Part shown: in pieces, positions 56,003 to 64,000 of the stretch
Position numbering within the stretch: position 1 is the stretch's first letter
How the letters are laid out: each line of letters opens with the position of its first letter
From: JBBQRS01 sp038214535
GTDB taxonomy: Bacteria; Chloroflexota; Anaerolineae; CG2-30-64-16
Length of the DNA stretch: 64,000 bases
NCBI GenBank assembly: GCA_038214535.1
Contig: JBBQRS010000008.1
Coordinates: 6,601-70,600, forward strand
Direction of reading: 5' to 3'
Notes under the pieces: model-generated
Database searches by the model: none
Told to the model about the DNA's origin: nothing
What the model saw: the letters and a program-made list of their open reading frames with translations, nothing else
Program-made: the position numbers and the translations under genes

Positions 56003-56695
56003 CTACTGTCCTGGGACGCAGGCGTCGGCGGCGACGGTGAAGGCGCGTTCGCCTTCCGCCAGCGGGATGCCGTTTGCCCCATAGGCAGTGACGACCCAGG
56101 TGTAGGAGCGGCCCGGCGATAGCACGGGAGCCGTGACCTCGGTCTGCGATAGCGTCTTGTCGAGCAGGAGTTCCGTGGTTCCGGCGTCAATCACCATGAC
56201 GCGATAGCCGTCCGTAGGTTTGGCTTCGACGAACGGCTCCCAGCGCAACACGGGGACGGCGTTCGTCAGGCAATCGGCGGCAGGCTCGACCAGCGTCAGG
56301 GTGCGCTCCAGCGGGACGACGAGATCGGTGATGCTCTGCCCCGGTGCGAGGGTCACCGCGGGCCAGCCGCCTTGATCCTCTTCGCCATCGGGAAAGACGC
56401 CGATCACGCTGAAATCGCCCACGGGTGGGTGATCCATCACGAAGATGCCGTCCGGCCCAGTGGTCGTCTCGGCCACGGTCATGCCGGCGGGGTCGGTCTG
56501 CCAGCCGGGGGTGCGCAGCGACACGCGTGCGTCGGCTACGGGCTGTCCGCCATAGGTGGCGACGCCCGACAGGCGCGCGCCGGTCGCGGCGGGTATCTGA
56601 CCGGGCATCGGCACGCACGCACCGAGGAGCAGCGCAACGATCAGAAGGCCGGCGAACGCAGTTGTCCTCGTGGTGAGGTGATCCATGGTGTGCAT
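56003..56695 (-). CDS. Lipoprotein with carboxypeptidase-regulatory-like domain
   Basis: A protein of about 230 residues. The lipobox LLGAC, with Cys27, follows a hydrophobic stretch (AFAGLLIVALLLGAC), indicating a lipid-anchored exported protein. Residues about 40-135 (GVATYGGQPVADARVSLRTPGW...GIFVMDHPPVGDFSVIGVFPDG) form a CarboxypepD_reg/SpaA-like beta-sandwich. The rest (LRWEPFVEAKPTDGYRVMVID...SYTWVVTAYG) resembles a fibronectin III-like fold. It starts 12 bp after the MalT-like regulator and may be in its operon. The stop abuts an ACAAGGAG repeat. Confidence 0.75.
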   Translation of the reverse strand: MHTMDHLTTRTTAFAGLLIVALLLGACVPMPGQIPAATGARLSGVATYGGQPVADARVSLRTPGWQTDPAGMTVAETTTGPDGIFVMDHPPVGDFSVIGVFPDGEEDQGGWPAVTLAPGQSITDLVVPLERTLTLVEPAADCLTNAVPVLRWEPFVEAKPTDGYRVMVIDAGTTELLLDKTLSQTEVTAPVLSPGRSYTWVVTAYGANGIPLAEGERAFTVAADACVPGQ

Positions 56696-56706
56696 AGTCT
56701 CCCTGT

Positions 56707-59400
56707 CTACTTGTCTCCTTCGATGAGACGCAACGAGCGGACCGCTGCGACGGCATCCTCGCGAGTGTTGACGCCGAGTTTGGTGTAAATGCGGGTGGTG
56801 TGGTTGCGGACCGTGAAGTATGAAATATCGAGCAGCGCGGCGATCTCTTTGTTGGTCAGCTTTCCCGCCAGCAGTTCCAGCACTTCCAGCTCGCGTTCCG
56901 TCAGCGGGTCTATCAGGGGCAGGTCGGGTTGGCGTGCTGCGGCGGCGCGGGCGACCTCCGCCAGCATTTCACGGGCAGCTTCGGCCTGCCGGCCCAGGCG
57001 CGCCAGTTCATAGAGCATGGTTCTTACGTCGGCCCCGCCCTCGATGAAGCAACGGACGTAGCCGCGCGGGGCCGCCGGAGCCAATGCTGCCTCCAGCACG
57101 TCCAGCGCCTGCTGCCGAGAGCCGCGCCGCCACAACATGCGCGCCAGCAGGACGCCGCCTTCGATCTGCACGTACACCTGGCGTTCTCCGCCGGCATGGC
57201 GCAAGACCTCGCGCACCATTTCGATCATCCGTTTAAGGTCGGCGTCTGTCCCGACCGCCAGACCGATTTGCGCCCGAATCAGCAGTATGTCATAGGCCCG
57301 CGGGGTCTCAAGGCCCAGGGCCGAGGTTTCGAGCCAACGCCGTGCCGCAGCCTGATCGCCGCGCGCCAGCGCGGGGAAAAGCGCCAGCGCGTCCGCTGCT
57401 GCGGCCAGGGTCGAGCCGCCGGCGCGGGCGGCCAATTCGCGCACCCGCCTGACGACCTCATCCGCGCGCGCAAGCGCCCTGCGCTCGATATGGATGCTAA
57501 CCAGCGGAAACGCGCAGGCCATCGCGGCTTCCAATTGCCCCTCATGCGCACCGTTGAGCCCCGCAGAGAAATAGGTGACCGCTTTGTCCAGGTTGTTCAT
57601 GGCATAGTACGCTTGCGCGATCCCGTGGCGCGCCCATAGAATACTGCTGGTCATCACGCAGGTTTCGGCCAGTTGCAGGTAGCGGTACGCCGCCGGGAGT
57701 AAGAGCGATGGCGAAGCATCGCGGCGGTAAAGGGTGACCAGCGAGTAATGCAGGCGCGTCAGGAAGGGTGTGGGGCGCGGCCCGGCCTGGTCGCTGAGCT
57801 CACGAAAGGTGCGCAGCGCTTCGGCCATCTGCCCCAATTCGTGCAGCCGCAGCAGTTTCTGGTTGATGACAAACGCATGGAGCCAGGAATTGGGCGCGAT
57901 GTTTGCCAACGCCTCGTCTGCCGCCTCGATCTGCTGTGCCGGCGTGAGACTGGCATACAGGTTCGAGCTACGCATGGCGGCGATTTGCCCGCGCCAGTAA
58001 TTGACGGCGAAGTCGTCTTCGCCGGGCTCCCATTGCGTCAGCAGCGCCTCGGCGCGCGTCACCAGCGGCGGCACGCGGTCATGGCGGTAGTTCCAGTTGA
58101 GCGTCCAGCATTGCGCAATGAGCAAACCGGGGCGCGCTTCGATCAGGTCGCGCGACAACAGCGCCAGCCAGTCGGTCAGCTCGGCGAACGATTCGGCTTC
58201 CTGAACGTCCGCGAGGCGATGTTCGATGAGGCGGGCGGCTGCGGGCGCGTCATCGCCCGCCAGATAATGCTGCAATGCCTCCTCGATTTCGCCTTCTTGC
58301 GCGAGCCGGGCGGCTGCGCGCCGGTGCAGCGCGGCCACATCTGACTGCGCCATGGATTGCTCCAGGCGATAGCGTAACAGTTCGCCGAAGATATAGTGAT
58401 AGCGATACCGGCGGCGGTGCCGGTCCAACGGCGTCACGAACACGTTGCGCCGTTCCAGGTCTTCCAGCATGGCCTGATACGTGCCGGGTCGGGCTTCGCC
58501 GAAAATCGCGGCGCACTTCTCCGCGGTCAATTCTGAGAAGACGGAAGTCTCCAGGAGGATGCGCTGGATGTGATCCGGTTGGAGGGTGAGCGCCTGTTCG
58601 GTCAAATAGTCGGCCACATGGCGATCTACGTGTGTCTCGAAGTCATGCACGTAGGCCGCCGGGTCATCGGCTTTGTCTATGCCCTTCCCCGCCAGCACCA
58701 GCCCCGTCGCCCAGCCTTCGGTGCGCGCCTGCAGCGCCCGGCATAATTCGTCGGTGGCTTTATCCCCGGCGACGTTGCGTAACAGCCGGGTTGCTTCATC
58801 CTGAGAGAAGGCCAGTTCGGGGCCGTGCAATTCGGTGAGGCGGCCGCGGGCGCGTAATTGCGCGATGGCAAGTGGGGGTTGTACACGCCCTGCACTAACT
58901 ATGCAGAGGTTGGGCGGGAAATATTGGAGCAAGTACTGCGCGACTTCGAACATCTGGGGGTTAACGAGATTTTGGAACTCGTCTATGACGAGTACGATGT
59001 GATATGGCGCGGCGGCGAAGGCGGCGAGGAGGTCTTCCAGCCCATCCTTGGCGTCCATGAGTTGGCCGCTTTGCAGCGCGACGAGTTGCGCCTCGGCGAA
59101 ATCGGGGATGGCCTGACGCAATGCGAGCAAGAGGTCATAGAGCAACATTTCAGGCTGGTCATCGCTCGGATCGAGCGTCAGCCAGGCGCGTCTGAGCGGC
59201 AGGTCAATGGGCGAGGTCGCGCCGGCCAGCCGCTGCATCCAGTCGGCAAGGAGGGTGGTTTTGCCCCAGCCGGCCGGCGCCGATATCTGGACGTGGCCGG
59301 TCTTCAAGCCTTCATTCAGATGCGCGATCAGGCGGCCTCGTGAAACGAGTGTCCGCGGTGGAGAGGGAATCGTGTGCCTGGCAGAAAGAGGGCCGATCAT
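56707..59400 (-). CDS. MalT-like LuxR family ATP-dependent regulator
   Basis: A protein of about 897 residues. The N-terminal NTPase has P-loop SAPAGWGKTTLLADW (40-54). A winged-helix/TPR-type superhelical region of about 500 residues follows, and a C-terminal LuxR HTH: PLTERELEVLELLAGKLTNKEIAALLDISYFTVRNHTTRIYTKL. This is the STAND/MalT architecture, which oligomerises on ATP and an inducer to activate transcription. ATG 59400 is preferred over 59415. The last residues (GDK) and TAG come from an ACAAGTAG repeat. A homologue of similar size lies at 60713-63463. Confidence 0.9.
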   Translation of the reverse strand: MIGPLSARHTIPSPPRTLVSRGRLIAHLNEGLKTGHVQISAPAGWGKTTLLADWMQRLAGATSPIDLPLRRAWLTLDPSDDQPEMLLYDLLLALRQAIPDFAEAQLVALQSGQLMDAKDGLEDLLAAFAAAPYHIVLVIDEFQNLVNPQMFEVAQYLLQYFPPNLCIVSAGRVQPPLAIAQLRARGRLTELHGPELAFSQDEATRLLRNVAGDKATDELCRALQARTEGWATGLVLAGKGIDKADDPAAYVHDFETHVDRHVADYLTEQALTLQPDHIQRILLETSVFSELTAEKCAAIFGEARPGTYQAMLEDLERRNVFVTPLDRHRRRYRYHYIFGELLRYRLEQSMAQSDVAALHRRAAARLAQEGEIEEALQHYLAGDDAPAAARLIEHRLADVQEAESFAELTDWLALLSRDLIEARPGLLIAQCWTLNWNYRHDRVPPLVTRAEALLTQWEPGEDDFAVNYWRGQIAAMRSSNLYASLTPAQQIEAADEALANIAPNSWLHAFVINQKLLRLHELGQMAEALRTFRELSDQAGPRPTPFLTRLHYSLVTLYRRDASPSLLLPAAYRYLQLAETCVMTSSILWARHGIAQAYYAMNNLDKAVTYFSAGLNGAHEGQLEAAMACAFPLVSIHIERRALARADEVVRRVRELAARAGGSTLAAAADALALFPALARGDQAAARRWLETSALGLETPRAYDILLIRAQIGLAVGTDADLKRMIEMVREVLRHAGGERQVYVQIEGGVLLARMLWRRGSRQQALDVLEAALAPAAPRGYVRCFIEGGADVRTMLYELARLGRQAEAAREMLAEVARAAAARQPDLPLIDPLTERELEVLELLAGKLTNKEIAALLDISYFTVRNHTTRIYTKLGVNTREDAVAAVRSLRLIEGDK

Positions 59401-59483
59401 CTTTTTATTTCGCAACCAAAAGAAAAACGCGTGGAATCCACGCAGATTATAACATGGATTGAGGAAATATGTGAGGATCGGAT

Positions 59484-59516
59484 AGACCTGACAGGTTTCT
59501 GAAAACCTGTCAGGTC
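59484..59516. repeat. AGACCTGACAGGTTT palindrome
   Basis: Arms 59484-59498 and 59503-59516, 9 bases from the stop of the CobW-like gene on the minus strand, in the gap before the MalT-like regulator. Confidence 0.78.
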
Positions 59517-59524
59517 GGGGGAGC

Positions 59525-60559
59525 CTATGCGGTCAGTGCAGTGCCTGTGGGGGGGCTGAACAGGGCGCGCAGCGAAGTGTAGGCGGGGCCGGGCGCGTCG
59601 CACAGCGTTTTTTCAAGCGCCTGCGCATCCACGCGGTTGCGCAGCCCTAACAGGGTAATTTTCGTCTGCGGCCCCGGAGCGATGCTCTCCAGTTCGCGCT
59701 TGAAAACCGTGCGCCGGCCGATGTGTTGCAGCATGTGGGGGCTGCCCGGCTCATCCGTCAGATGGACGAAGCCATCCCCGCGGATGATGCCCGCGGGCAG
59801 CGATCGTAGCGTGGCGCGCAGGGCATCCCGGTCGAGCGCGCGCCTGGACTCGAAACACCAGGCGTCGCAATCGCGCCAGGCGTCCGGGGAAGGCTTTTCT
59901 GCGGTACACGGCGCGCCCAAGAGCAATGAGATCGGGGCGGCGGCGTACACGGTCTCGATGTGGCGCGCCTCGAGGGCGACGCTGGCGAGCCAGGCGCGCG
60001 TCTGCGCGAGTTGATCCGGCGTTTGCAAATCCACCTTGTTGAGCAAGACGAGGTCGGCCTGGTGGATCTGGCGCATGATCTGGTGTTGGTTGACCGAAGC
60101 TGTCGCCAGCGCGCGCAGCCGCTCGGCGTCGGCCAACACGAGCAGGGCATCCAGCGTCAGCCCCATTTCCTCTACATAGCGCAGGGTGGCAAATAGATTT
60201 TCGTCGGCGCGGGTTTCAAGGAGGATATGATCGGGTGGGCCGACCCGGTGAATGAGATCGTGGAGTGCCGTGCTGGGACCCTGGGATACCGAGCAATAGC
60301 TGTTGCCATTGGTGAGGCCGGTGATCTCCGCATCCCAGTAAGCAATCATGGCACTGGGGATCTGTAAGGTGGTTGCGTCTTGAACGAGCGCTGCGATCCG
60401 TCGGCCGGCCGCGCCGAGCAAGAGATGTTGGATGAGGGTTGTTTTGCCGGAGCCGATGTAGCCGCCAATGATCGTGACTCGTGTTCCGGGGCGTAGTGTC
60501 TTAAAGTGATCGTCCGCATCGGCGTTGGCGCCGGTATACTTTCGGGTGCGACGTGGCAT
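59525..60559 (-). CDS. CobW/COG0523-like GTPase lacking the CxCC metal motif
   Basis: A 344-residue P-loop GTPase. Walker A GGYIGSGKTT (32-41), guanine-specificity NKVDL and a C-terminal CobW_C-type domain (from about 230) are present. The metal-binding CxCC that normally follows strand 2 is replaced by GNSYCS (85-90), leaving one Cys, and ETSG is replaced by ETRAD. COG0523 proteins deliver zinc, cobalt or iron; without the Cys motif metal binding is doubtful. The gene sits between two MalT-like regulators on the same strand. An RKY-rich N-terminus (PRRTRKYTG) is extra. Confidence 0.8.
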   Translation of the reverse strand: MPRRTRKYTGANADADDHFKTLRPGTRVTIIGGYIGSGKTTLIQHLLLGAAGRRIAALVQDATTLQIPSAMIAYWDAEITGLTNGNSYCSVSQGPSTALHDLIHRVGPPDHILLETRADENLFATLRYVEEMGLTLDALLVLADAERLRALATASVNQHQIMRQIHQADLVLLNKVDLQTPDQLAQTRAWLASVALEARHIETVYAAAPISLLLGAPCTAEKPSPDAWRDCDAWCFESRRALDRDALRATLRSLPAGIIRGDGFVHLTDEPGSPHMLQHIGRRTVFKRELESIAPGPQTKITLLGLRNRVDAQALEKTLCDAPGPAYTSLRALFSPPTGTALTA

Positions 60560-60712
60560 GAATAGGCCTCATGTAGAATCTTTTTGAAGTTTTCTTAATA
60601 AGCTTAACATAGACCGAGGGGTTTGTCATGGTACACGGACGATGAAATCGTACTATAAGCATACTATGCCTTCGAGTACTTTTTTCCTGAATAAGGACGC
60701 TGCGTGGCAGGT

Positions 60713-63463
60713 TTAGTTGATGAAGCCGATTTCACGAGCCATTGCAACGGCCTCTTGCCGGCGCGAGACGTTCAGCTTGCGGAAGATGGCGGCGGTTTGA
60801 TTGCGCACCGTGTTGGGCGAAACATCGAGACGGTCGGCAATTTCGGGGTTTGTGAGTCGTTCGGCCAGCAAGCGCAATACGGTCAGCTCGCGATCGGTGA
60901 GCGGGGTGATGCGGGGAGACGGGGACGGTAAGACGGGGATGATCTGGCGCGGTTGTAGCTGCGCCGCTAAGTCGCGCGCGGCTTCGGCGGTTTCCGCGTC
61001 CGCGGCCAATGCGGTCAGCATCTCGCGCGCCGCGTGCCCGACGATCAGATAGACGCGCCGGTGGCCCAGCCGATAGCCCTCGCTCACGGCAGTGCGGTAG
61101 TGGTTCAGCGCCTCGTCTGTGCGACCGCGCTGCCACAACGCGGCCGCCAACAAGACGAGCAACTGGTTGCGCGCATGCCACTGGTCGGGCGGGCAAACTT
61201 CCAACAAGGCGCGGGCGTCTGCCGTGGCTTGCGCCAGGCTTTGCGGCGTCGCCAGGGCCAGGAGCATGTGCAGCCGCTGGGTGGTTCGGAAATTGATCGG
61301 GTTGGGGTCGGGCGAAGCGGGTTGCGCCGCCAGCCATTGCTCCGTCGGTGTACGTTCGCCGCGCAGCAGCGCTAGATAGGCCGCCAGATCAGCGTCTATG
61401 TCCCCCGAACGCGACGGCCCGCTTGCGGCGACGATTTGACGGACGCGGGCCAGGACGTTTTCGGCGCGGTCTAACCGGCCTGACTCCGCCCACATTTCCA
61501 TCGCGGCGCGCGCGATCAAAGCGAGGCGATCCAGATTCAACAGGTGGCCCTGTTTGAGTACGACCTCCCAATGTTCGAGAGACTTTTCAATGGCGTTCAT
61601 CTGATAGTAGATGCCGCCCAGGGCCATGTGTACCCAGAGCGCGTCGGCCGGGTTGCCCGTCGCTTGCGCGGCAACCAGCCAGGCCAGCGCGTGCTGCTCC
61701 TGGGCGGCGATGGGGCCGGCGGCGTTCATGATGACGGCATGCACGAAATAGCGGGCGGCATCGGCAGCTTCCGGCGTCGTCCTGGAAACGGTGGCGTCCA
61801 GGTCATCCACCAGCCGACGGGCTTCGGCAGCACGGCCAAGGTGCGTCAGCAAGCGTGCCTTCATCCGCGCGGCTTGCACCCACGATGACGCCGAAGGCTC
61901 TAACAGCACCAGCGCGACATCGGCCTGGCGCAACCGCTCTCTGGGTGAAAGGCCGGGGTAATCGTCGGAGCTTCGGAACAAAGCGATCTGCCCGCGCAGG
62001 TAGTTCACCGAGAGGGCGTCGGTCATTTCGGTCGTGATTGGCCGCGTATCCAGCAGATCAGCCGCCTGCTCGATGGCGACGCGCATCGCTTCGGGCCGGT
62101 ATTGCCACCGCAGCAGGCACGCGCGCGCCAGCAGCAGCCCCGGTCGCGCCTGGATGAGGTCTTCGGGCAGCCGGCGGATGCAGGCCGCGAGGTCTTGCCA
62201 GGCCATGTTTTCCTGATATTCCGGCAGCCTGGCTTCCACGAGGCGGGCCGCGCCTTGCGGGTCACCGGCTGCCAGGAAATGCTGGAGCGCCGGCAGGGTG
62301 TGGTCGGTGCGCGCCAGCCATGCGGCGGCGCGCCCATGCAGTGCGGCGATTTCGGCGGGCGTGGCGGTGAGGGCAAGACGTCTGAGCAGGTATTCGCGCG
62401 TCAGCGTGTGATAGCGGTACCATTCGCCCCGCGCGTCCAGGCGCACGAGGGGCAGGTTGCGGCGCTCGACCCGCCGCAACGTTTCCATGACATCCAGCGG
62501 ATCCGCTTCCTCCAGCAGCGCCGTCGCCAGCCCCAGGTTGAATTGTTCGGGCAGGGCGGTATACAACAGGAAGCGTTGCAATGAAGCGGGCTGTCCGGCG
62601 AAGACGGCTTCGGCCAGATAATCGCCCACCCAGCCGGTAGAAAGCTGAAGGGCTTCGGCGGTGAGCGCGGCGGGATCGCCGGCCTGGCGCAGGGAGAGCG
62701 CCGCCAGCCGCAGCCCGGCCGGCCACCCTTCGGTGCGTTCGTAAATTGCCCGGATCAAGTCGTCGCGGATTTCCAGCCCGGTCGCCTGACGCAAAAAGCG
62801 AGCCGACTCTTCCTCGGTGAAGAACAATTCGGCCGTGCCCAGGATGACCGGTTCATCGCCGTCGCGCAGAAATCCTGTCGTAAAGGGGGGCTCCTCGCGG
62901 CTGATGATGACGAAATGAAGTTGCGATGGGGTCTGGCGGATCAAGCGCTCCAGCGCGGTATGGATGACCGGATGGGTCAGTACGTGGAAATCGTCCAGTG
63001 CGACGGCGATGCTGCCCGGCAGGGCGGCGCCTTCGGCGGCGATGGCGTCCACAATCTGCTTCGGCGGCAACGCCTCGCCGCGGGCGAGTGCATCGAAGGT
63101 GGTTTGGCCGAAGCCCGGCGCGGCGGTGCGAATCGCCGCCAGCAGGTAGGAGAAAAATGCGGTGGGTTCGTCGTCGCCGTCATCGAGCGAAAGCCAGGCC
63201 GCGCGCGCTTCGGGGCGCGCGATGGCGGGACAGGCGATGAACATGTTGACCCGGCCGGCCAATGTGCGCAGCCAGGCTGCTGCGATCGTGGATTTGCCCG
63301 CGCCCGCCGGCCCGACGATGAGCGAAAAGGGCATGTCGAGGCCGGAATTGAGTTGCGACAGCAATCGGATGCGGACAATCTGATCCGCGAATGCCTGCGG
63401 CAGATTCAGCTTCGTTGCTAAAAGCGCGCGCATGCCCTGACCTCGGATGGTAGAGAGCGACAT
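60713..63463 (-). CDS. MalT-like LuxR family ATP-dependent regulator, second copy
   Basis: A protein of about 916 residues. P-loop GPAGAGKSTIAAAW (51-64), a long helical-repeat region, and a C-terminal LuxR HTH: PLTDRELTVLRLLAERLTNPEIADRLDVSPNTVRNQTAAIFRKL. It has the same architecture as the regulator at 56707-59400, probably an old duplication. ATG 63463 is the first in-frame Met past a promoter-like element at 63494-63522; ATG 63433 is also possible. It could regulate the CobW-like gene, which lies 153 bp downstream. Confidence 0.9.
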   Translation of the reverse strand: MSLSTIRGQGMRALLATKLNLPQAFADQIVRIRLLSQLNSGLDMPFSLIVGPAGAGKSTIAAAWLRTLAGRVNMFIACPAIARPEARAAWLSLDDGDDEPTAFFSYLLAAIRTAAPGFGQTTFDALARGEALPPKQIVDAIAAEGAALPGSIAVALDDFHVLTHPVIHTALERLIRQTPSQLHFVIISREEPPFTTGFLRDGDEPVILGTAELFFTEEESARFLRQATGLEIRDDLIRAIYERTEGWPAGLRLAALSLRQAGDPAALTAEALQLSTGWVGDYLAEAVFAGQPASLQRFLLYTALPEQFNLGLATALLEEADPLDVMETLRRVERRNLPLVRLDARGEWYRYHTLTREYLLRRLALTATPAEIAALHGRAAAWLARTDHTLPALQHFLAAGDPQGAARLVEARLPEYQENMAWQDLAACIRRLPEDLIQARPGLLLARACLLRWQYRPEAMRVAIEQAADLLDTRPITTEMTDALSVNYLRGQIALFRSSDDYPGLSPRERLRQADVALVLLEPSASSWVQAARMKARLLTHLGRAAEARRLVDDLDATVSRTTPEAADAARYFVHAVIMNAAGPIAAQEQHALAWLVAAQATGNPADALWVHMALGGIYYQMNAIEKSLEHWEVVLKQGHLLNLDRLALIARAAMEMWAESGRLDRAENVLARVRQIVAASGPSRSGDIDADLAAYLALLRGERTPTEQWLAAQPASPDPNPINFRTTQRLHMLLALATPQSLAQATADARALLEVCPPDQWHARNQLLVLLAAALWQRGRTDEALNHYRTAVSEGYRLGHRRVYLIVGHAAREMLTALAADAETAEAARDLAAQLQPRQIIPVLPSPSPRITPLTDRELTVLRLLAERLTNPEIADRLDVSPNTVRNQTAAIFRKLNVSRRQEAVAMAREIGFIN

Positions 63464-63493
63464 GATGGTGGAACGACTTGCGATCCGGTAGCT

Positions 63494-63522
63494 ATGATAA
63501 CGCAGGATGGGGCTTCGGGCAA
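63494..63522 (-). promoter_or_regulatory. Putative promoter of the second MalT-like regulator
   Basis: Minus strand TTGCCC (63522-63517), 17-bp spacer, TATCAT (63499-63494), 31 bases before the ATG at 63463. The -35 region abuts a GGGGCGGAGG repeat. Confidence 0.45.
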
Positions 63523-63523
63523 G

Positions 63524-63578
63524 AGGGGCGGAGGGGCGGAGGAGTGAGCACGCCACAGCATGGCGTCAGATGCGAACG
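63524..63578. repeat. GAGGGGCGGAGG unit and GAGTGAGCACGCCAC unit
   Basis: AGGGGCGGAGGGGCGGAGGA (63525-63544) is the complement of the repeat inserted in murF-alr at 40018. GAGTGAGCACGCCACAGCAT with GGCGTCAGATGCG (63542-63572) belongs to the family at 49774 and 55747. Confidence 0.62.
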
Positions 63579-63648
63579 GGCAAACGGCACAGGGGTTCGA
63601 TCCTGCGCCGGAAAAAGGTAGTGTATCTCTTTCGGTGGGAAATGTGTA

Positions 63649-64000
63649 TCATAGTTGTACCGACGGCGGGAGGTTGGCATAACGTTGGTCCGCTTCCTGG
63701 GCGATGACGGCCAGAATGCCGGCGTCAGAATGATAGGCCCCGGCGGCGCGGATGTGGCGGCGCAGCGTGCGATTGAAGCGTTCCAGGCGGCTGGTGGTGC
63801 GCAGGTGCCGGCGCTGCCAGGCGGAGTGCTGCTGTTGGACGGGGTAATAGGCTAAGGTCGCGCGGAAATCGCGGCGCAAGGTGGCGACGGCGGCGGGTTG
63901 GGTGGTGCGATACTGGCGCACGACCTGAAGATAGCGGCGGAGGGCCGTCGCATAGTCGGCGGCGGCCCAGATGGCCCGAAAGTCCTTGAGGATGGCCCGG
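63649..64000 (-). CDS. Transposase C-terminal part (IS256/mutator-type), 5' end outside window
   Basis: At least 116 residues read in from the window edge: AILKDFRAIWAAADYATALRR, then YRTTQPAAVATLRRDFRATLAYY, TTSRLERFNRTLRRHIRAAG and YHSDAGILAVIAQEADQRY. The end motif TSRLERFNRxLRR and HSD are typical of IS256/mutator-type transposase C-termini. The upstream part continues past 64000. An IS end is likely near 63620-63650, just beyond the stop (GTGTATCTC...GTGTATCATAG), but the terminal inverted repeat cannot be proven from one side. Confidence 0.8.
   Translation of the reverse strand, partial: RAILKDFRAIWAAADYATALRRYLQVVRQYRTTQPAAVATLRRDFRATLAYYPVQQQHSAWQRRHLRTTSRLERFNRTLRRHIRAAGAYHSDAGILAVIAQEADQRYANLPPSVQL

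Noticed and set aside
63580..63612. tRNA T-arm-like GGGGTTCGATCCTG near the transposase
   Set aside because: The T-stem does not pair over five bases with a 7-base loop, and no acceptor or anticodon arm can be drawn.

Overview
This is a 64 kb GC-rich bacterial chromosome segment, densely coded on both strands. No rRNA, tRNA or CRISPR array was recognised. The gene content fits Chloroflexota, perhaps an Anaerolineae-like lineage: a SufR-led SUF operon, very large MalT-like LuxR regulators, secreted proteins ending in an (I/V)YMPxI motif plus a Cys-rich tail, a MurF-alanine racemase fusion, and intergenic spaces full of short palindromic repeats. The lineage is an inference, because there is no marker rRNA.

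Layout. 1-5.5 kb: end of a DUF2867-type protein, a GNAT acetyltransferase, an FG-GAP/VCBS repeat protein, a Gfo/Idh/MocA oxidoreductase, a small-protein/nucleotidyltransferase pair and an SDR lacking the catalytic Tyr. 5.8-10.9 kb: a probable hydroxyproline catabolic operon (epimerase, three subunits of an FAD/2Fe-2S dehydrogenase, DHDPS-like deaminase). 10.9-16 kb: two tandem secreted paralogues with duplicated consensus promoters, a secreted beta-propeller and an iron-permease-like protein. 16.4-20.9 kb: a fused B12-dependent diol dehydratase with its small subunit, and a GH9-like glycosidase. 21.2-30.2 kb: the SUF iron-sulfur assembly operon (sufR, sufC, sufB, sufD, rhodanese, SufU-like, a toxin-antitoxin insert, sufS, sufU, Rieske ferredoxin, SufT-like). 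30.4-41.3 kb: STAS protein, DUF72, a single-chain restriction-modification enzyme with a BsuBI/PstI-type nuclease domain, sulfatase, methyltransferase, DUF1801, HNH protein, MurF-Alr, PAP2-like protein. 41.4-51.0 kb: large secreted protein, a MITE with target-site duplication, a phosphatase, a ferredoxin-nitroreductase, DinB, a serine hydroxymethyltransferase-GcvT fusion and an MntA/HepT pair. 51.2-64 kb, all minus strand: Rho, patatin, U32-like protein, Fpg/MutM, lipoprotein, MalT-like regulator, CobW-like GTPase, second MalT-like regulator and the end of a transposase.

The most unusual signal is the repeat ecology. At least a dozen families of short, mostly palindromic repeats fill the intergenic spaces. 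They start at or just after stop codons, and in several genes they supply the stop codon itself. Copies also lie in frame inside coding sequence: the linker and C-terminal tail of the SHMT-GcvT fusion, the alanine racemase domain of MurF-Alr, and Fpg/MutM. Three genes (GH9-like, the 41.5 kb secreted protein, DUF4926) each carry one apparent single-base deletion, and the correct C-terminus can be read in another frame. These may be sequencing errors or real lesions.
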